This document shows positions 42,408-50,546 of a stretch of DNA of 64,000 nucleotides, piece by piece; the first letter of the stretch is position 1, and each line of letters begins with the position of its first letter. The notes beneath the pieces are model-generated. The model did no database searches and was not told where the DNA came from. It worked only from the letters and a program-made list of their open reading frames with translations. Source of the DNA: CAYOSF01 sp964406605 (GTDB lineage: Bacteria > Chloroflexota > Dehalococcoidia > DSTF01 > RBG-16-68-14); contig CAYOSF010000008.1 in assembly GCA_964406605.1 (NCBI GenBank), positions 124,001 through 188,000 on the forward strand, read 5' to 3'. The position numbers and the translations under genes were made by a program.

Positions 42408-43448
42408 CTACGGGGTTGATTCCGGCAGCGTTTCGGCTGGCGTCACGGACTCGTCGCGACGCTCAACGTCCACAGGCGCGGGCTCCAGCCGTTCTCCCAG
42501 CGCGAGCCGTCGGCTGAGCGCGGCGAACGCCACGAGCCCGACGATCACACCGAACCAGAGGGTGCCGAAGCGAATGATGAGCGTGCCGACGGCGGCCGCG
42601 CTCTTGCTCATGTCGAGCAAGGTCTGTGAGAGGGCGATGATGGCCGCCTCCGCGGTTCCCAGGCCGCCCGGCGTCATCAAGATGGCGCTGGCCAGCGTGG
42701 CGATAGGCAGGATGAAGGCCGCGTGCAGCATAAGGGAACCGCCGCCGTGCAGCCCTAGCCCGATGAGTGTGAAGTAGAACGCCAGCACCTCGAAGAACCA
42801 GGAGAAGGCGCTCATTGCGGCCATGGCCAGCACTGCGCGGGGGGCAAGCAGGACGTAGGTGGATTCGTAGAACTCCGTGATTTGGGGAACGAAACGTCGC
42901 ACCAGGGGCAGCCGCCCGCCCAGCCGCAGCAGCGCCATGGCTGTGGGTCGGTGGCGCGCCACAGCGACCAATACGACGGAGCCGAGCGCGACCGCCACGA
43001 AGGCCTGCCACAGGTTCCCGAAGACGAAGACGCCGACGCCGCAGATGATCAGCAGGGCGATGCTGTCGGTCAGCCGCTCGGCAATGAGAATCGGCGCGGA
43101 CCGGGCGAAGGGGGTGCCGTGCACCTCACGCAGGAGATAGCTCTTGATCCACTCGCCCACCTTCCCGGGCGTGATCACCATCCCGAGGCCGGAGAAGAAG
43201 ATAAGGAAGCTGTCGCGCTTGGGCAGGTCTCGCACCCCGATCAGGCGCAAGTAGTAGTCCCACTTCACGAAACGTACGAGGTAGTTGACACACGTGAGGG
43301 CCAGGATGAAGGGAAGGAGCGGCCAGTTGAAATCGCCGAGGCTGCGCGCCAGCTCCCGGAAGTCGGAGTAGAAGGAGATCCCGGCATAGACCACCACGCC
43401 CAGGAGTAGCGAGAAGAGGAGCCGGTTGCGCAGGTTTCCGACGTTCAC
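42408..43448 (-). CDS. Lysylphosphatidylglycerol-synthase TM / flippase-like protein
   Basis: The 346-residue protein has about eight membrane helices and the family's blocks: WPLLPFILALTCVNYLVRFVKW, GLGMVITPGKVGEWIKSYLL, ILIAERLTDSIALLIICGVG, and ILMTPGGLGTAEAAIIAL. The PGK(V/A)GE and TPGGLG..E motifs mark the MprF N-terminal / YbhN (UPF0104) group, thought to move or sense lipids. It lacks the aminoacyltransferase domain of MprF. The Glu/Pro-rich C-terminus is cytoplasmic. Confidence 0.8.
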   Translation of the reverse strand: MNVGNLRNRLLFSLLLGVVVYAGISFYSDFRELARSLGDFNWPLLPFILALTCVNYLVRFVKWDYYLRLIGVRDLPKRDSFLIFFSGLGMVITPGKVGEWIKSYLLREVHGTPFARSAPILIAERLTDSIALLIICGVGVFVFGNLWQAFVAVALGSVVLVAVARHRPTAMALLRLGGRLPLVRRFVPQITEFYESTYVLLAPRAVLAMAAMSAFSWFFEVLAFYFTLIGLGLHGGGSLMLHAAFILPIATLASAILMTPGGLGTAEAAIIALSQTLLDMSKSAAAVGTLIIRFGTLWFGVIVGLVAFAALSRRLALGERLEPAPVDVERRDESVTPAETLPESTP

Positions 43449-43720
43449 GGCGCTACTATACTACTACGAGTCGGGGAAGGAAGGCATCGCCCGTAGCGTC
43501 GAACCGAGCCCCGACGCGCTGGTATCGAATGTAACGTCGGTTCGTTCCCGTGCAACCAGTATGGTAGGGAATTCCATGGCCGCGCGGCGGGTGACGGAGG
43601 AGGGAGCACAGCGCAGCGCCAAAGAGCCGGCCGATTGCTTGCAGCAGGCGTTTGGGTGGGCGCGGATGGAGGCCGCGGAGGCATGGTGAGGGACAATCCC
43701 GCGCAGCGGGAGGCGACTCT

Positions 43721-44878
43721 CTAGGCGCTGGCCACCGGCGCGGTGGAGGGTACCAGCGCACCTTCCTCGGCGTACTTCGCGAACAGCCGGCCCCACTGCG
43801 AATCGACGAGCCAACGCTCGTAGACCTTCTTCTCCTTCAGGGGCCAGTGGAAGTAGTCGTGGTAGGCCTCTGACCAGAAGTTGGCGATGTGCACCAGCGG
43901 CGTGTGCAGCACGGCCTTCTGAAACACCCGGGTCGGCCCGTACCAGGCGAGCCACCCCATGAAGGCGTGCATCGACGAGCCCACCTCGAACCCCCATGAT
44001 TCGCCCGAGACGTCGTCGCCGACGACCTCGATCTCCCGCGGGTCGCCCACCCCCAGCCCTTCGCGGTGGGCGATGCCGATGTAGGGAATGCTCATCGGAT
44101 CGAAGCCCATCATCTTCGCCGCGACCGCGTCGACCGCCACTTGGTCTCCGGACGCAAGGATCACGTTCTTCTCCACCGGCTCCATGATGCGCGGGCCGGG
44201 GCCGTTGCCCGCCATCGTGCCGTCCATGACGGCGAAGACGCCGGGGTGGATCTCCTTCTGGATCGCGAGCAGGTCCACGAGCGTCTCGTGGATGAAGCTG
44301 TGCGTGTAGTGGCGGTTGACGTTGAGGAGGCCGCCGAAGGCGTTCTTCATAGCGCCCGTCGTGGTCGTGTAGATGTGACACTTGGCCGTCGGCAGGTGGA
44401 CGATGTTCTTGCCGTGGAAGAAGTCCGGGATCTTGATGCCATCGGGATAGATCCGGTCGAGGGCCAGCATGGGGCGCTTGGGCCGGAAGATCTCCCAGCG
44501 CATGTCCGCGTCCCGGAAATTGAACTTCACGGGCACCTCGTGGTGCCGGAAGATGGGCACGTAGTGGTTCAGGTCCTCGCCCTTGAACGCGTCGGTGACG
44601 ACCGTCTTGTTCTGGACGCAGACCACGTCGTCGTAGCCGGCCCGGCGCAGCGCGACGATCGAGGCCTCAAGCTGCCAGGGCGTGGTGTTGGCCGAGGGAA
44701 AGGGGAAATGCCAGGAGATGTTGTCCTTGAGGATGGTCGTCGCGGCCGGATCGAGGTACCGGCGGAACTCAGCCAACTCCATGAGCCGCTCGTAGTCGTC
44801 CAGCACGGTCTCGGACTTGGTGTACAGGACCGCCACCTTCGGTCGTTTCGCGGCAGGTCGCTCAGCCTCAGAGGTCAT
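43721..44878 (-). CDS. DUF362 family protein
   Basis: The 385-residue protein shows the DUF362 layout: KVAVLYTKSETVLDDYERLM, ILKDNISWHFPFPSANTTPW, GKNIVHLPTAKCHIYTTTTG, AMKNAFGGLLNVNRHYTH and VMDGTMAGNGPGPRIMEP. The segments VVASGDQVAVDAVAAKMMGF-like ILASGDQVAVDAVAAKM complete the family core. No 4Fe-4S motif is present, although some DUF362 proteins have one. Function unknown. ATG 44878 follows GAGGAGAAG; an upstream in-frame extension lacks similarity to the family. Confidence 0.8.
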   Translation of the reverse strand: MTSEAERPAAKRPKVAVLYTKSETVLDDYERLMELAEFRRYLDPAATTILKDNISWHFPFPSANTTPWQLEASIVALRRAGYDDVVCVQNKTVVTDAFKGEDLNHYVPIFRHHEVPVKFNFRDADMRWEIFRPKRPMLALDRIYPDGIKIPDFFHGKNIVHLPTAKCHIYTTTTGAMKNAFGGLLNVNRHYTHSFIHETLVDLLAIQKEIHPGVFAVMDGTMAGNGPGPRIMEPVEKNVILASGDQVAVDAVAAKMMGFDPMSIPYIGIAHREGLGVGDPREIEVVGDDVSGESWGFEVGSSMHAFMGWLAWYGPTRVFQKAVLHTPLVHIANFWSEAYHDYFHWPLKEKKVYERWLVDSQWGRLFAKYAEEGALVPSTAPVASA

Positions 44879-45067
44879 CTTCTCCTCGTTTCCGGACCGG
44901 CACCGCCTTCGGTTTGCCAGCGTCTCCTCCACGTGAAGACTGCGGCTTTCGGAACCGAAGGCGCGCGGTTAGTCGTTTGCCTGATGCTTCGATCCTAGCA
45001 GGGAGGAGGCGGCGACGGCCAGCGGTTCGTCGGCGGTTGTTGCGGGCGGGCGGCGAGACGTTTGCGC

Positions 45068-45073
45068 TATACT
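45068..45073 (+). promoter_or_regulatory. -10 box upstream of csrA
   Basis: TATACT lies 83 bases before the csrA start. It gives a leader of about 75 bases, long enough for control by RNA binding, but no clear GGA hairpin pair overlaps the ribosome site. Confidence 0.4.
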
Positions 45074-45156
45074 TATTACAGTAGGCCGCCAGAGACGGCG
45101 TGCGCGGGGTGGAGTGCAGCGGTCGGCGGCGGTTGGAGCGAGAAGAGGTAGCACGA

Positions 45157-45345
45157 ATGTTGGTCCTTAGCCGCATGGGTCGGCAAGGTATCTGGATCGG
45201 CGACGATGTGTACGTCACGGTTCTGAGCGTCCACCGCGGTCGTGTCAAGCTGGGTATTGAGGCGCCCGCTCACGTGCGCGTGGACAGGGAAGAGCTGCGG
45301 CCGACCCGTCGCCGGACACGCGACCAGCCGGTGCCACAGATCTAG
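45157..45345 (+). CDS. csrA: CsrA-type carbon storage / translation regulator
   Basis: The 62-residue protein matches CsrA: MLVLSRMGRQGIWIGDDVYV, VTVLSVHRGRVKLGIEAPAH and VRVDREELRP. CsrA dimers bind GGA motifs in mRNA leaders and block or aid translation. The RNA-contact residues near the start (LVLSR) and near the end (VRVDREE) are present. The isoleucine-rich loop differs a little from E. coli (GQIGEDVRI becomes GIWIGDDVYV). ATG 45157 is preceded by GAGG at about nine bases. No flagellar gene is nearby, whereas csrA often adjoins fliW in other phyla. Confidence 0.85.
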   Translation: MLVLSRMGRQGIWIGDDVYVTVLSVHRGRVKLGIEAPAHVRVDREELRPTRRRTRDQPVPQI

Positions 45346-45377
45346 ACCGCTCCCGGGGCCGTCCGATCCGAGCGCGC

Positions 45378-45383
45378 TATACT
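45378..45383 (+). promoter_or_regulatory. -10 box of a probable leaderless promoter for the broken gene at 45390
   Basis: TATACT is six bases before GTG 45390. It suggests that the remnant once was, or still is, expressed. Confidence 0.35.
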
Positions 45384-45389
45384 GGCGCT

Positions 45390-45571
45390 GTGGAGGACAG
45401 GCCGTTCCCCCTGTTCGACAGCACGTACGTCCGCGCTCGTGGCGTTGGCATCGGCGCGGGGCGTAGCCACTCACCCCGTTCCTCCTCCGCGGTTCGCCCT
45501 TTGATGTGCCGGCATCCGGCCGGGCCGACCGCACCATCGCGGATCTCGAGGCTGCCCTGACGGAGATGTAG
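45390..45571 (+). pseudogene. Frameshifted or internally deleted small gene, unknown
   Basis: From GTG 45390 one frame reads MEDRPFPLFDSTYVRARGVG before turning into an Arg/Ser-rich, non-protein-like tail. A second frame, from about 45470, reads as a good protein end (PFLLRGSPFDVPASGRADR then IADLEAALTEM, TAG at 45569-45571). A head and a tail in different frames suggest one gene with a deletion or frameshift. I do not recognise the family. The gene has its own -10 box and sits between csrA and the PhzF-like gene. Confidence 0.3.
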
Positions 45572-45586
45572 AGGGGAGTAAGGACG

Positions 45587-46465
45587 ATGGCCACGTGCCG
45601 CTTCAAGCAAGTCGACGTCTTCACGGTGGAGCGTTTCCTGGGCAACCCGGTGGCCGTGGTGCTGGCCGCGGACGGGATCGGTCCCGACAGGATGCAACGG
45701 ATCGCCGCCTGGGCCAAGCTGTCCGAAACGACCTTCGTGGAGCGGCCGACCTCCCCGGAGGCGGACTACCGTCTTCGGATCTTCACGCCCGACCGGGAAC
45801 TTCCCTTCGCGGGCCACCCGACGGTGGGCTCGGCCCACGCCGTTCTGGAGGGCGGTCTGGTCGCCGCGGCAACGACCAGCCTGAGGCAGGAGTGTGGGGC
45901 CGGCACCCTCGCCCTGACGGTGGAAGGGGCCGGAGCCGACCGGCGCATCTTCGTTCGCGCCCCGGAGGCCAAGGTGGTCCGCGGTCACGAGCAGACGGTC
46001 GATGCATTGACGGCGGCCCTGGGAACGAACGTGGCAACGAGCCCCGCGCCGACGGCCATCGACGTGGGGCCCATCTGGCTGGTGGTCTACGTGGAGGACG
46101 CGCGGGCGGTCGCCCGGCTGCGGCCCGACATGGTCGCCATAGACAGGCTCAGCCGCGAGGCGAACGTGATCGGCCTGACCGTCTTCGGCCTGGACGCCGG
46201 CCGCGATGCTCCGGTGCATCTGCGCACCTTCGCGCCCGCCGCGGGGGTGCCGGAGGACCCGGTGTGCGGGAGCTGTAACGTCGCCCTGGCCGCATATCTC
46301 GTGGAAACCGGCCTCCTTGCGAGGACCGGCGACGAATACGTTGCCAGTCAGGGGCAGGAGATGGGCCGCGACGGTCGGGTCTACGTGAGGGTCGGAGACG
46401 GGGGCCGCAGGATCGAGATCGGCGGCCACGCGGTAACGACCATCGACGGCGAGATCAGCGTGTAG
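45587..46465 (+). CDS. PhzF-family isomerase-like protein
   Basis: The 292-residue protein has the duplicated diaminopimelate-epimerase-like fold of PhzF: FKQVDVFTVERFLGNPVAVV at the start, AKLSETTFVERPT with the conserved catalytic Glu, FTPDRELPFAGHPTVGSAHA, then FAPAAGVPEDPVCGSCNVAL and GQEMGRDGRVYVRV. Outside phenazine producers the substrate is unknown. GGGGAG lies before ATG 45587. No phenazine genes accompany it. Confidence 0.88.
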   Translation: MATCRFKQVDVFTVERFLGNPVAVVLAADGIGPDRMQRIAAWAKLSETTFVERPTSPEADYRLRIFTPDRELPFAGHPTVGSAHAVLEGGLVAAATTSLRQECGAGTLALTVEGAGADRRIFVRAPEAKVVRGHEQTVDALTAALGTNVATSPAPTAIDVGPIWLVVYVEDARAVARLRPDMVAIDRLSREANVIGLTVFGLDAGRDAPVHLRTFAPAAGVPEDPVCGSCNVALAAYLVETGLLARTGDEYVASQGQEMGRDGRVYVRVGDGGRRIEIGGHAVTTIDGEISV

Positions 46466-46498
46466 CGGCGCCCGAGACCGGGCAGAGCGGAACTCAGC

Positions 46499-47887
46499 AT
46501 GGGAAAGCGGACTGAGGCGCGAGTCGAGAGCGTAGAGAACGGCTTGCTCCAGGCGGTCGTGATGGAGGGGGAGGCCCCGAAGCGCATGGCACTGGGTGGG
46601 CGGATGGAATACTATGGCGTTCCCGGCTTGAGCATCGCTGTGATCGACGCGTACCGGGTGGAATGGGCCAGGGGCTACGGCGTGCTGGAGGCGGGTCGGT
46701 CTGCGCCGGTCGACGTCAATGCGCTGTTCCAGGCTGCTTCCATCAGCAAGCCGGTGACGGCTCTGGGGGCGCTGAGCCTGGTCCAGCGCGGCGCGCTCAG
46801 CCTGGACGGCGACGTCAACGGACCGCTCAGGTCGTGGAAGCTGCCGCAGAACGAGCTAACGCACGGCCATCCGGTCAGCCTGCGAAGGATCTTGAGCCAC
46901 ACCGCGGGACTGAACGTGTCCGGCTTCCCCGGCTACCCGCCCGGCTCCGAGCTGCCGACGCTGCCCCAGATCCTGGACGGCGTCGGGCCGGCCAACACGG
47001 ACGCCGTGCGGGTGGTGCAGGAGCCCGGCAGCAGGTTCGAGTACTCGGGGGGCGGCACAACCATCCTGCAGCAGGTGATCTGCGACGTGACCGGGCAGCC
47101 GTTTCCCGACGTGATGAGCGAGGCCGTCCTGGCGCCCCTGGAGATGGGGCTCAGCACCTTCCAGCAGCCCTTGCCGGACCGACTTCGGGCAGCCGCCGCC
47201 GTCGGACATCGCGCCGACGGCAACGTTGTGGAAGGGGGGTGGCACGTGTATCCGGAGATGGCGGCGGCGGGGCTGTGGACGACACCCTCCGACCTCGCCC
47301 GCTTTGCCATCGAGCTCCTGGCAGGATGGTCGGGGAGGTCCACCAGGATCCTGGCACAGGACACGGCCCGCGAGATGCTGACGCTGCAAGAGGGCGGTCC
47401 CGTGGGACTGGGACCGTTCCTTGAGGGCAGCGGTCCCTCGGCGTGTTTCTTCCATTCGGGGAGCAACGAAGGCTATCGGTGCGAGTTGGTCGGCGTGCTC
47501 GAGCGAGGACAGGGCGCCGTCGTCATGGCCAATTCCGACGGGGGCCAACCACTCGTCACCGAGGTGCTCAACGCCGTCGCGGACGTCTACGGCTGGCCGT
47601 TCTCTCGGGTGAGAACCGCGATCGCGCTTGATCCTTCGCTGTATGACCGCTACGCGGGCGAGTATGAGGTCAACGAGCAGTTCGTCATCACCATCACCCG
47701 TGACGGGAAACGTCTTGTCGGCGAGGCCCCGGGATTCGGCAAGCTGGAGCTGCATGCTGAGTCCGAGACCGACTTCTTCCTCACGGAGTTGCCCGCCGAA
47801 ATCAGCTTCCACCGGGACGCGACCGGCGATGCGACGGGCCTCACCGTGCACGGGAACGGTTTGGAGATGGAAGGGCGGAAGCGCTGA
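46499..47887 (+). CDS. Serine hydrolase, class C beta-lactamase family
   Basis: The 462-residue protein has the penicillin-binding fold: LFQAASISKPVTALGALSL carries the SxxK nucleophile motif, GSRFEYSGGGTTILQQVI the Tyr of motif II (YSG rather than YxN), and CFFHSGSNEGYRCEL the HSG of motif III. A C-terminal lipocalin-like tail (LYDRYAGEYEVNEQFVITI) follows, as in esterase EstB-type and peptidase-type relatives. No signal peptide is present, so it is likely a cytosolic esterase or peptidase rather than a resistance enzyme. Confidence 0.85.
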   Translation: MGKRTEARVESVENGLLQAVVMEGEAPKRMALGGRMEYYGVPGLSIAVIDAYRVEWARGYGVLEAGRSAPVDVNALFQAASISKPVTALGALSLVQRGALSLDGDVNGPLRSWKLPQNELTHGHPVSLRRILSHTAGLNVSGFPGYPPGSELPTLPQILDGVGPANTDAVRVVQEPGSRFEYSGGGTTILQQVICDVTGQPFPDVMSEAVLAPLEMGLSTFQQPLPDRLRAAAAVGHRADGNVVEGGWHVYPEMAAAGLWTTPSDLARFAIELLAGWSGRSTRILAQDTAREMLTLQEGGPVGLGPFLEGSGPSACFFHSGSNEGYRCELVGVLERGQGAVVMANSDGGQPLVTEVLNAVADVYGWPFSRVRTAIALDPSLYDRYAGEYEVNEQFVITITRDGKRLVGEAPGFGKLELHAESETDFFLTELPAEISFHRDATGDATGLTVHGNGLEMEGRKR

Positions 47888-47910
47888 GTTCGCCCCTCGG
47901 CGCCCGCTGC

Positions 47911-47916
47911 TATAAT
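47911..47916 (+). promoter_or_regulatory. -10 box upstream of larB
   Basis: A perfect TATAAT 28 bases before the apparent larB start places the transcript start near 47923, just ahead of the AGGAGG ribosome site at 47932-47937. Confidence 0.55.
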
Positions 47917-47944
47917 CGAAGCACATCTCTCAGGAGGCGCGACA

Positions 47945-48709
47945 ATCGACCAACAGAAGCTGCGGGAGCTGCTCGAAGGGGTCGCTGCGGGCACGGTAGG
48001 CGTGGAGGCCGCCGTCGACGAACTGCGGCTGCTCCCCTACGAGGACATCGGCTTCGCCAAGGTCGACCACCATCGAGCGTTGCGCGACTCGCTGCCCGAG
48101 GTGGTACTGGCGGAGGGCAAGACGCCCGAGCAGACAGCCGAGATCGCCACCCGACTGGCGGAGCGCGCCGACCGGGTTCTTATCACCCGCGCCGACCGCC
48201 CGTGCTACGAGGCGGTGCGCGCGGCGCTGCCGGAGGTGACCTATCACGAGCGAGCGCGCGCGCTCACGCTCGATCGGCGCCGGGAGCCGATGCAGCCCGG
48301 TGTGACGGTGCTCTGCGGCGGTACCGCCGACCTGCCCGTCGCCGATGAGGCCGCCGTGACGGCCGAGCTGATGGGCAGCGCGGTGGAGCGGGTGTACGAC
48401 GTTGGGGTGGCCGGCATCCACCGGCTGCTCGACCATCTGTCGGCTCTGCGCGATGCCCGTGCGGTGGTGGCCGTGGCGGGTATGGAGGGGGCACTACCGA
48501 GCGTCGTCGCGGGGCTGGTCTCGGTGCCGGTTATCGCGGTACCCACCTCGACAGGGTACGGCGCGAGCTTCGGCGGCATCGCACCGCTGCTGGCGATGCT
48601 GAACGCCTGCGCGACGGGCGTAGCGGTGGTCAACATCGATAACGGCTTCGGGGCGGGGTATCTGGCCGCAGTCATCAACCGGCTCGCGCTGAGCGAACGG
48701 CCCGACTGA
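47945..48709 (+). CDS. larB: Nickel-pincer cofactor biosynthesis protein LarB, apparent ATC start
   Basis: LarB carboxylates and hydrolyses nicotinic acid adenine dinucleotide in the first step of nickel-pincer nucleotide synthesis. The protein is LarB-like throughout: LLPYEDIGFAKVDHHRALRD, LPEVVLAEGKTPEQTAEIA, CGGTADLPVADEAAVTAEL, DVGVAGIHRLLDHL, VVAVAGMEGALPSVVAGLV and PTSTGYGASFGG. Homology extends upstream of GTG 48002 (IDQQKLRELLEGVAAGTVGV), so that GTG is too late. The codon at the expected start, seven bases after AGGAGG (47932-47937), is ATC at 47945. Either a rare ATC start or a base error is involved. It heads a three-gene run with the 2H-like gene and larC. Confidence 0.88.
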   Translation: MDQQKLRELLEGVAAGTVGVEAAVDELRLLPYEDIGFAKVDHHRALRDSLPEVVLAEGKTPEQTAEIATRLAERADRVLITRADRPCYEAVRAALPEVTYHERARALTLDRRREPMQPGVTVLCGGTADLPVADEAAVTAELMGSAVERVYDVGVAGIHRLLDHLSALRDARAVVAVAGMEGALPSVVAGLVSVPVIAVPTSTGYGASFGGIAPLLAMLNACATGVAVVNIDNGFGAGYLAAVINRLALSERPD

Positions 48710-48717
48710 CCCGAGCC

Positions 48718-49254
48718 GTGGCCACCACCACCATGGCCATCGCCGCTCTCATCCCCGGTCCTCCCAGCCGTCGGATGAACCGGCTGCGGCGTCGCGTCGG
48801 CCGGTCCGGGGACGGCGGCATGCCACCGCACATACCTCTGGTTGCGCCGTTTCAGGCTCAACCGTCCTTCCTGCCGCTGGAGCAGCACTGCTGGCAGGTC
48901 TGCCATGATACCGCCGCGTTCGCGGTCGAGCTGGGCCCGCTCCTGTTCGATGAGGACGAAGAGCTTGCCTGCTACGACGTCACATCCGGCGCCGACAGTC
49001 TGATGGCGCTGCGGGAGGTGCTCTTGACCGGCAGGCATGCGCCGCCCCGCGACGATGGAGACTACCGGCCGCGGGTCGTGGTTGCCCGAGTGGCCTATCC
49101 GGACGAGATGAAGGTGGTACAGCGGGAGGAGGAAGCGGACAAGCCAGACCTGTCTTTCTCTCTGAAGCGTGTCGAGCTGATGGCGCGATACCCGGACGGC
49201 ACCTGGTACGAGCGCGACTTCTACACCCTGGACCGAGTGGTGACGACGGCATGA
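48718..49254 (+). CDS. 2'-5' RNA ligase-like (2H phosphoesterase) protein, degenerate
   Basis: The 178-residue product resembles the 2H superfamily (LigT type): AIAALIPGPPSRRMNRLRRR, MPPHIPLVAPFQAQ and YRPRVVVARVAYPDEMKVVQ, ending in SLKRVELMARYPDGTWYERD. The two catalytic HxT/S motifs are eroded: the first reads HIP, and the second has Arg in place of His (RPRVVVAR). It may bind but not cleave. GTG 48718 follows the larB stop by eight bases, and its own stop overlaps the larC start (ATGA), so it is locked into the lar operon. Confidence 0.6.
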   Translation: MATTTMAIAALIPGPPSRRMNRLRRRVGRSGDGGMPPHIPLVAPFQAQPSFLPLEQHCWQVCHDTAAFAVELGPLLFDEDEELACYDVTSGADSLMALREVLLTGRHAPPRDDGDYRPRVVVARVAYPDEMKVVQREEEADKPDLSFSLKRVELMARYPDGTWYERDFYTLDRVVTTA

Positions 49255-50438
49255 CCCGGATCGCCTACCTGGACTGCTTCTCCGGCATCAGCGGCGACAT
49301 GCTGCTGGGCGCCCTGGTCGCTGCCGGCCTCTCGCCGGACGATCTGCGCTCGGAGTTATCGGCGCTGCCGGTGAGCGGCTATCGCATCGATGTGGAGCAG
49401 ACGCAGCGGGCGGGGCTGGCGGCGACGCGGGTCGCCGTCGTCCTCGACGAGAAGACACAGCCGCACCGGCGCCTTCCGGACGTGCTGGCCGCCATCGAGG
49501 GGAGCGCCCTGCCCGCAGAGGACAAGGAGCGGGGTGCATCGGTCTTCCGCCGGCTGGCCGAGGCGGAGGGACGCGTCCACGGCGTCGAGACGGAGGCGGT
49601 GGACTTCCATGAGGTGGGCGCGGTCGACGCGCTGGTCGACGTGATGGGAGCGGTGGCCGGCCTCCGGCTGCTCGGAATCGAGACGCTCTACTGCTCGCCG
49701 CTGCCCGCGGGCGGCGGCACGGCCAAAGGCGCGCACGGGCGGCTGCCGGTGCCCGCGCCCGCGACGCTCGCCCTGCTGGCCGAGGCGGCCGCGCCGCTCA
49801 GGTCCGGCCCCGACCCGGACATGGAGCTGGTCACGCCCACCGGTGCGGCCATCGTCACGGTGCTGGCGCGTTTCGAGCGGCCGGCGATGACGGTCAGCGC
49901 CGTCGGCTACGGCGCCGGCGCCCGCGAGATCGAGGGCCACCCGAACGTGCTTCGCCTCTGGCTTGGCCAGGCGCTGGCCGACCGGCCCGCCGCGATGCTG
50001 CTGATCGAGACGAACATCGATGACATGAACCCGGAGCTCTACGGCTACGCGCAGGAGCGCCTCTTTGAGGCCGGCGCCGCCGACGTGTGGCTGACAGCCA
50101 TCCAGATGAAGAAGAACCGGCCCGGGGCGCTGCTCTCGGTACTCTGCCCGATCGAGCGGGAGCACGCCGTTGCCGCGGTTCTCCTTCGCGAAACCTCCAC
50201 CCTCGGCATGCGGGTGAGGGGGGTCTACCGCCACGAGGCCGAGCGCGAGATGCTGGAGTTCGAGTCGAGCCTGGGTCCGGCGATGGTCAAAGTGAAACGC
50301 CTCCCGGGCCAGCCGGCCGCCGTCGCGCCGGAGTACGAAGCGTGCGCCCGCATCGCCCGCGAACGCGGCCTGCCGCTGCTCGAGGTCTACCGCCTCGTTC
50401 AGGAGGAGGCCCACCGTCATCTGGCGGACGGTCGATAG
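49251..50438 (+). CDS. larC: Nickel-pincer cofactor biosynthesis protein LarC
   Basis: The 395-residue protein inserts nickel into the pincer cofactor, a CTP-dependent step. Motifs are RIAYLDCFSGISGDMLLGAL at the N-terminus, DFHEVGAVDALVDVMGAV, PAGGGTAKGAHGRLPVPAPA, ELVTPTGAAIV and ETNIDDMNPELYGYAQERLF. The two larC halves that are split by a programmed frameshift in Lactobacillus are one frame here. It overlaps the preceding gene by four bases. The third biosynthetic protein, LarE, and any racemase client are not in the window. Confidence 0.92.
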   Translation: MTRIAYLDCFSGISGDMLLGALVAAGLSPDDLRSELSALPVSGYRIDVEQTQRAGLAATRVAVVLDEKTQPHRRLPDVLAAIEGSALPAEDKERGASVFRRLAEAEGRVHGVETEAVDFHEVGAVDALVDVMGAVAGLRLLGIETLYCSPLPAGGGTAKGAHGRLPVPAPATLALLAEAAAPLRSGPDPDMELVTPTGAAIVTVLARFERPAMTVSAVGYGAGAREIEGHPNVLRLWLGQALADRPAAMLLIETNIDDMNPELYGYAQERLFEAGAADVWLTAIQMKKNRPGALLSVLCPIEREHAVAAVLLRETSTLGMRVRGVYRHEAEREMLEFESSLGPAMVKVKRLPGQPAAVAPEYEACARIARERGLPLLEVYRLVQEEAHRHLADGR

Positions 50439-50546
50439 GCTGCTTGGCCTTCACGTTCGGGCCGGGCGGTCGCCGTCGCGGCGAAGCGACGAGCTAGAAC
50501 CGGTGACGACCGAGTCAAACCTCATGGGGAGAGCTCGCTGACGCCC

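Noticed and set aside
48002..48004. GTG 48002 as the start of larB
   Set aside because: LarB similarity continues about 19 residues upstream and the ribosome site is at the right distance from 47945, not from 48002.
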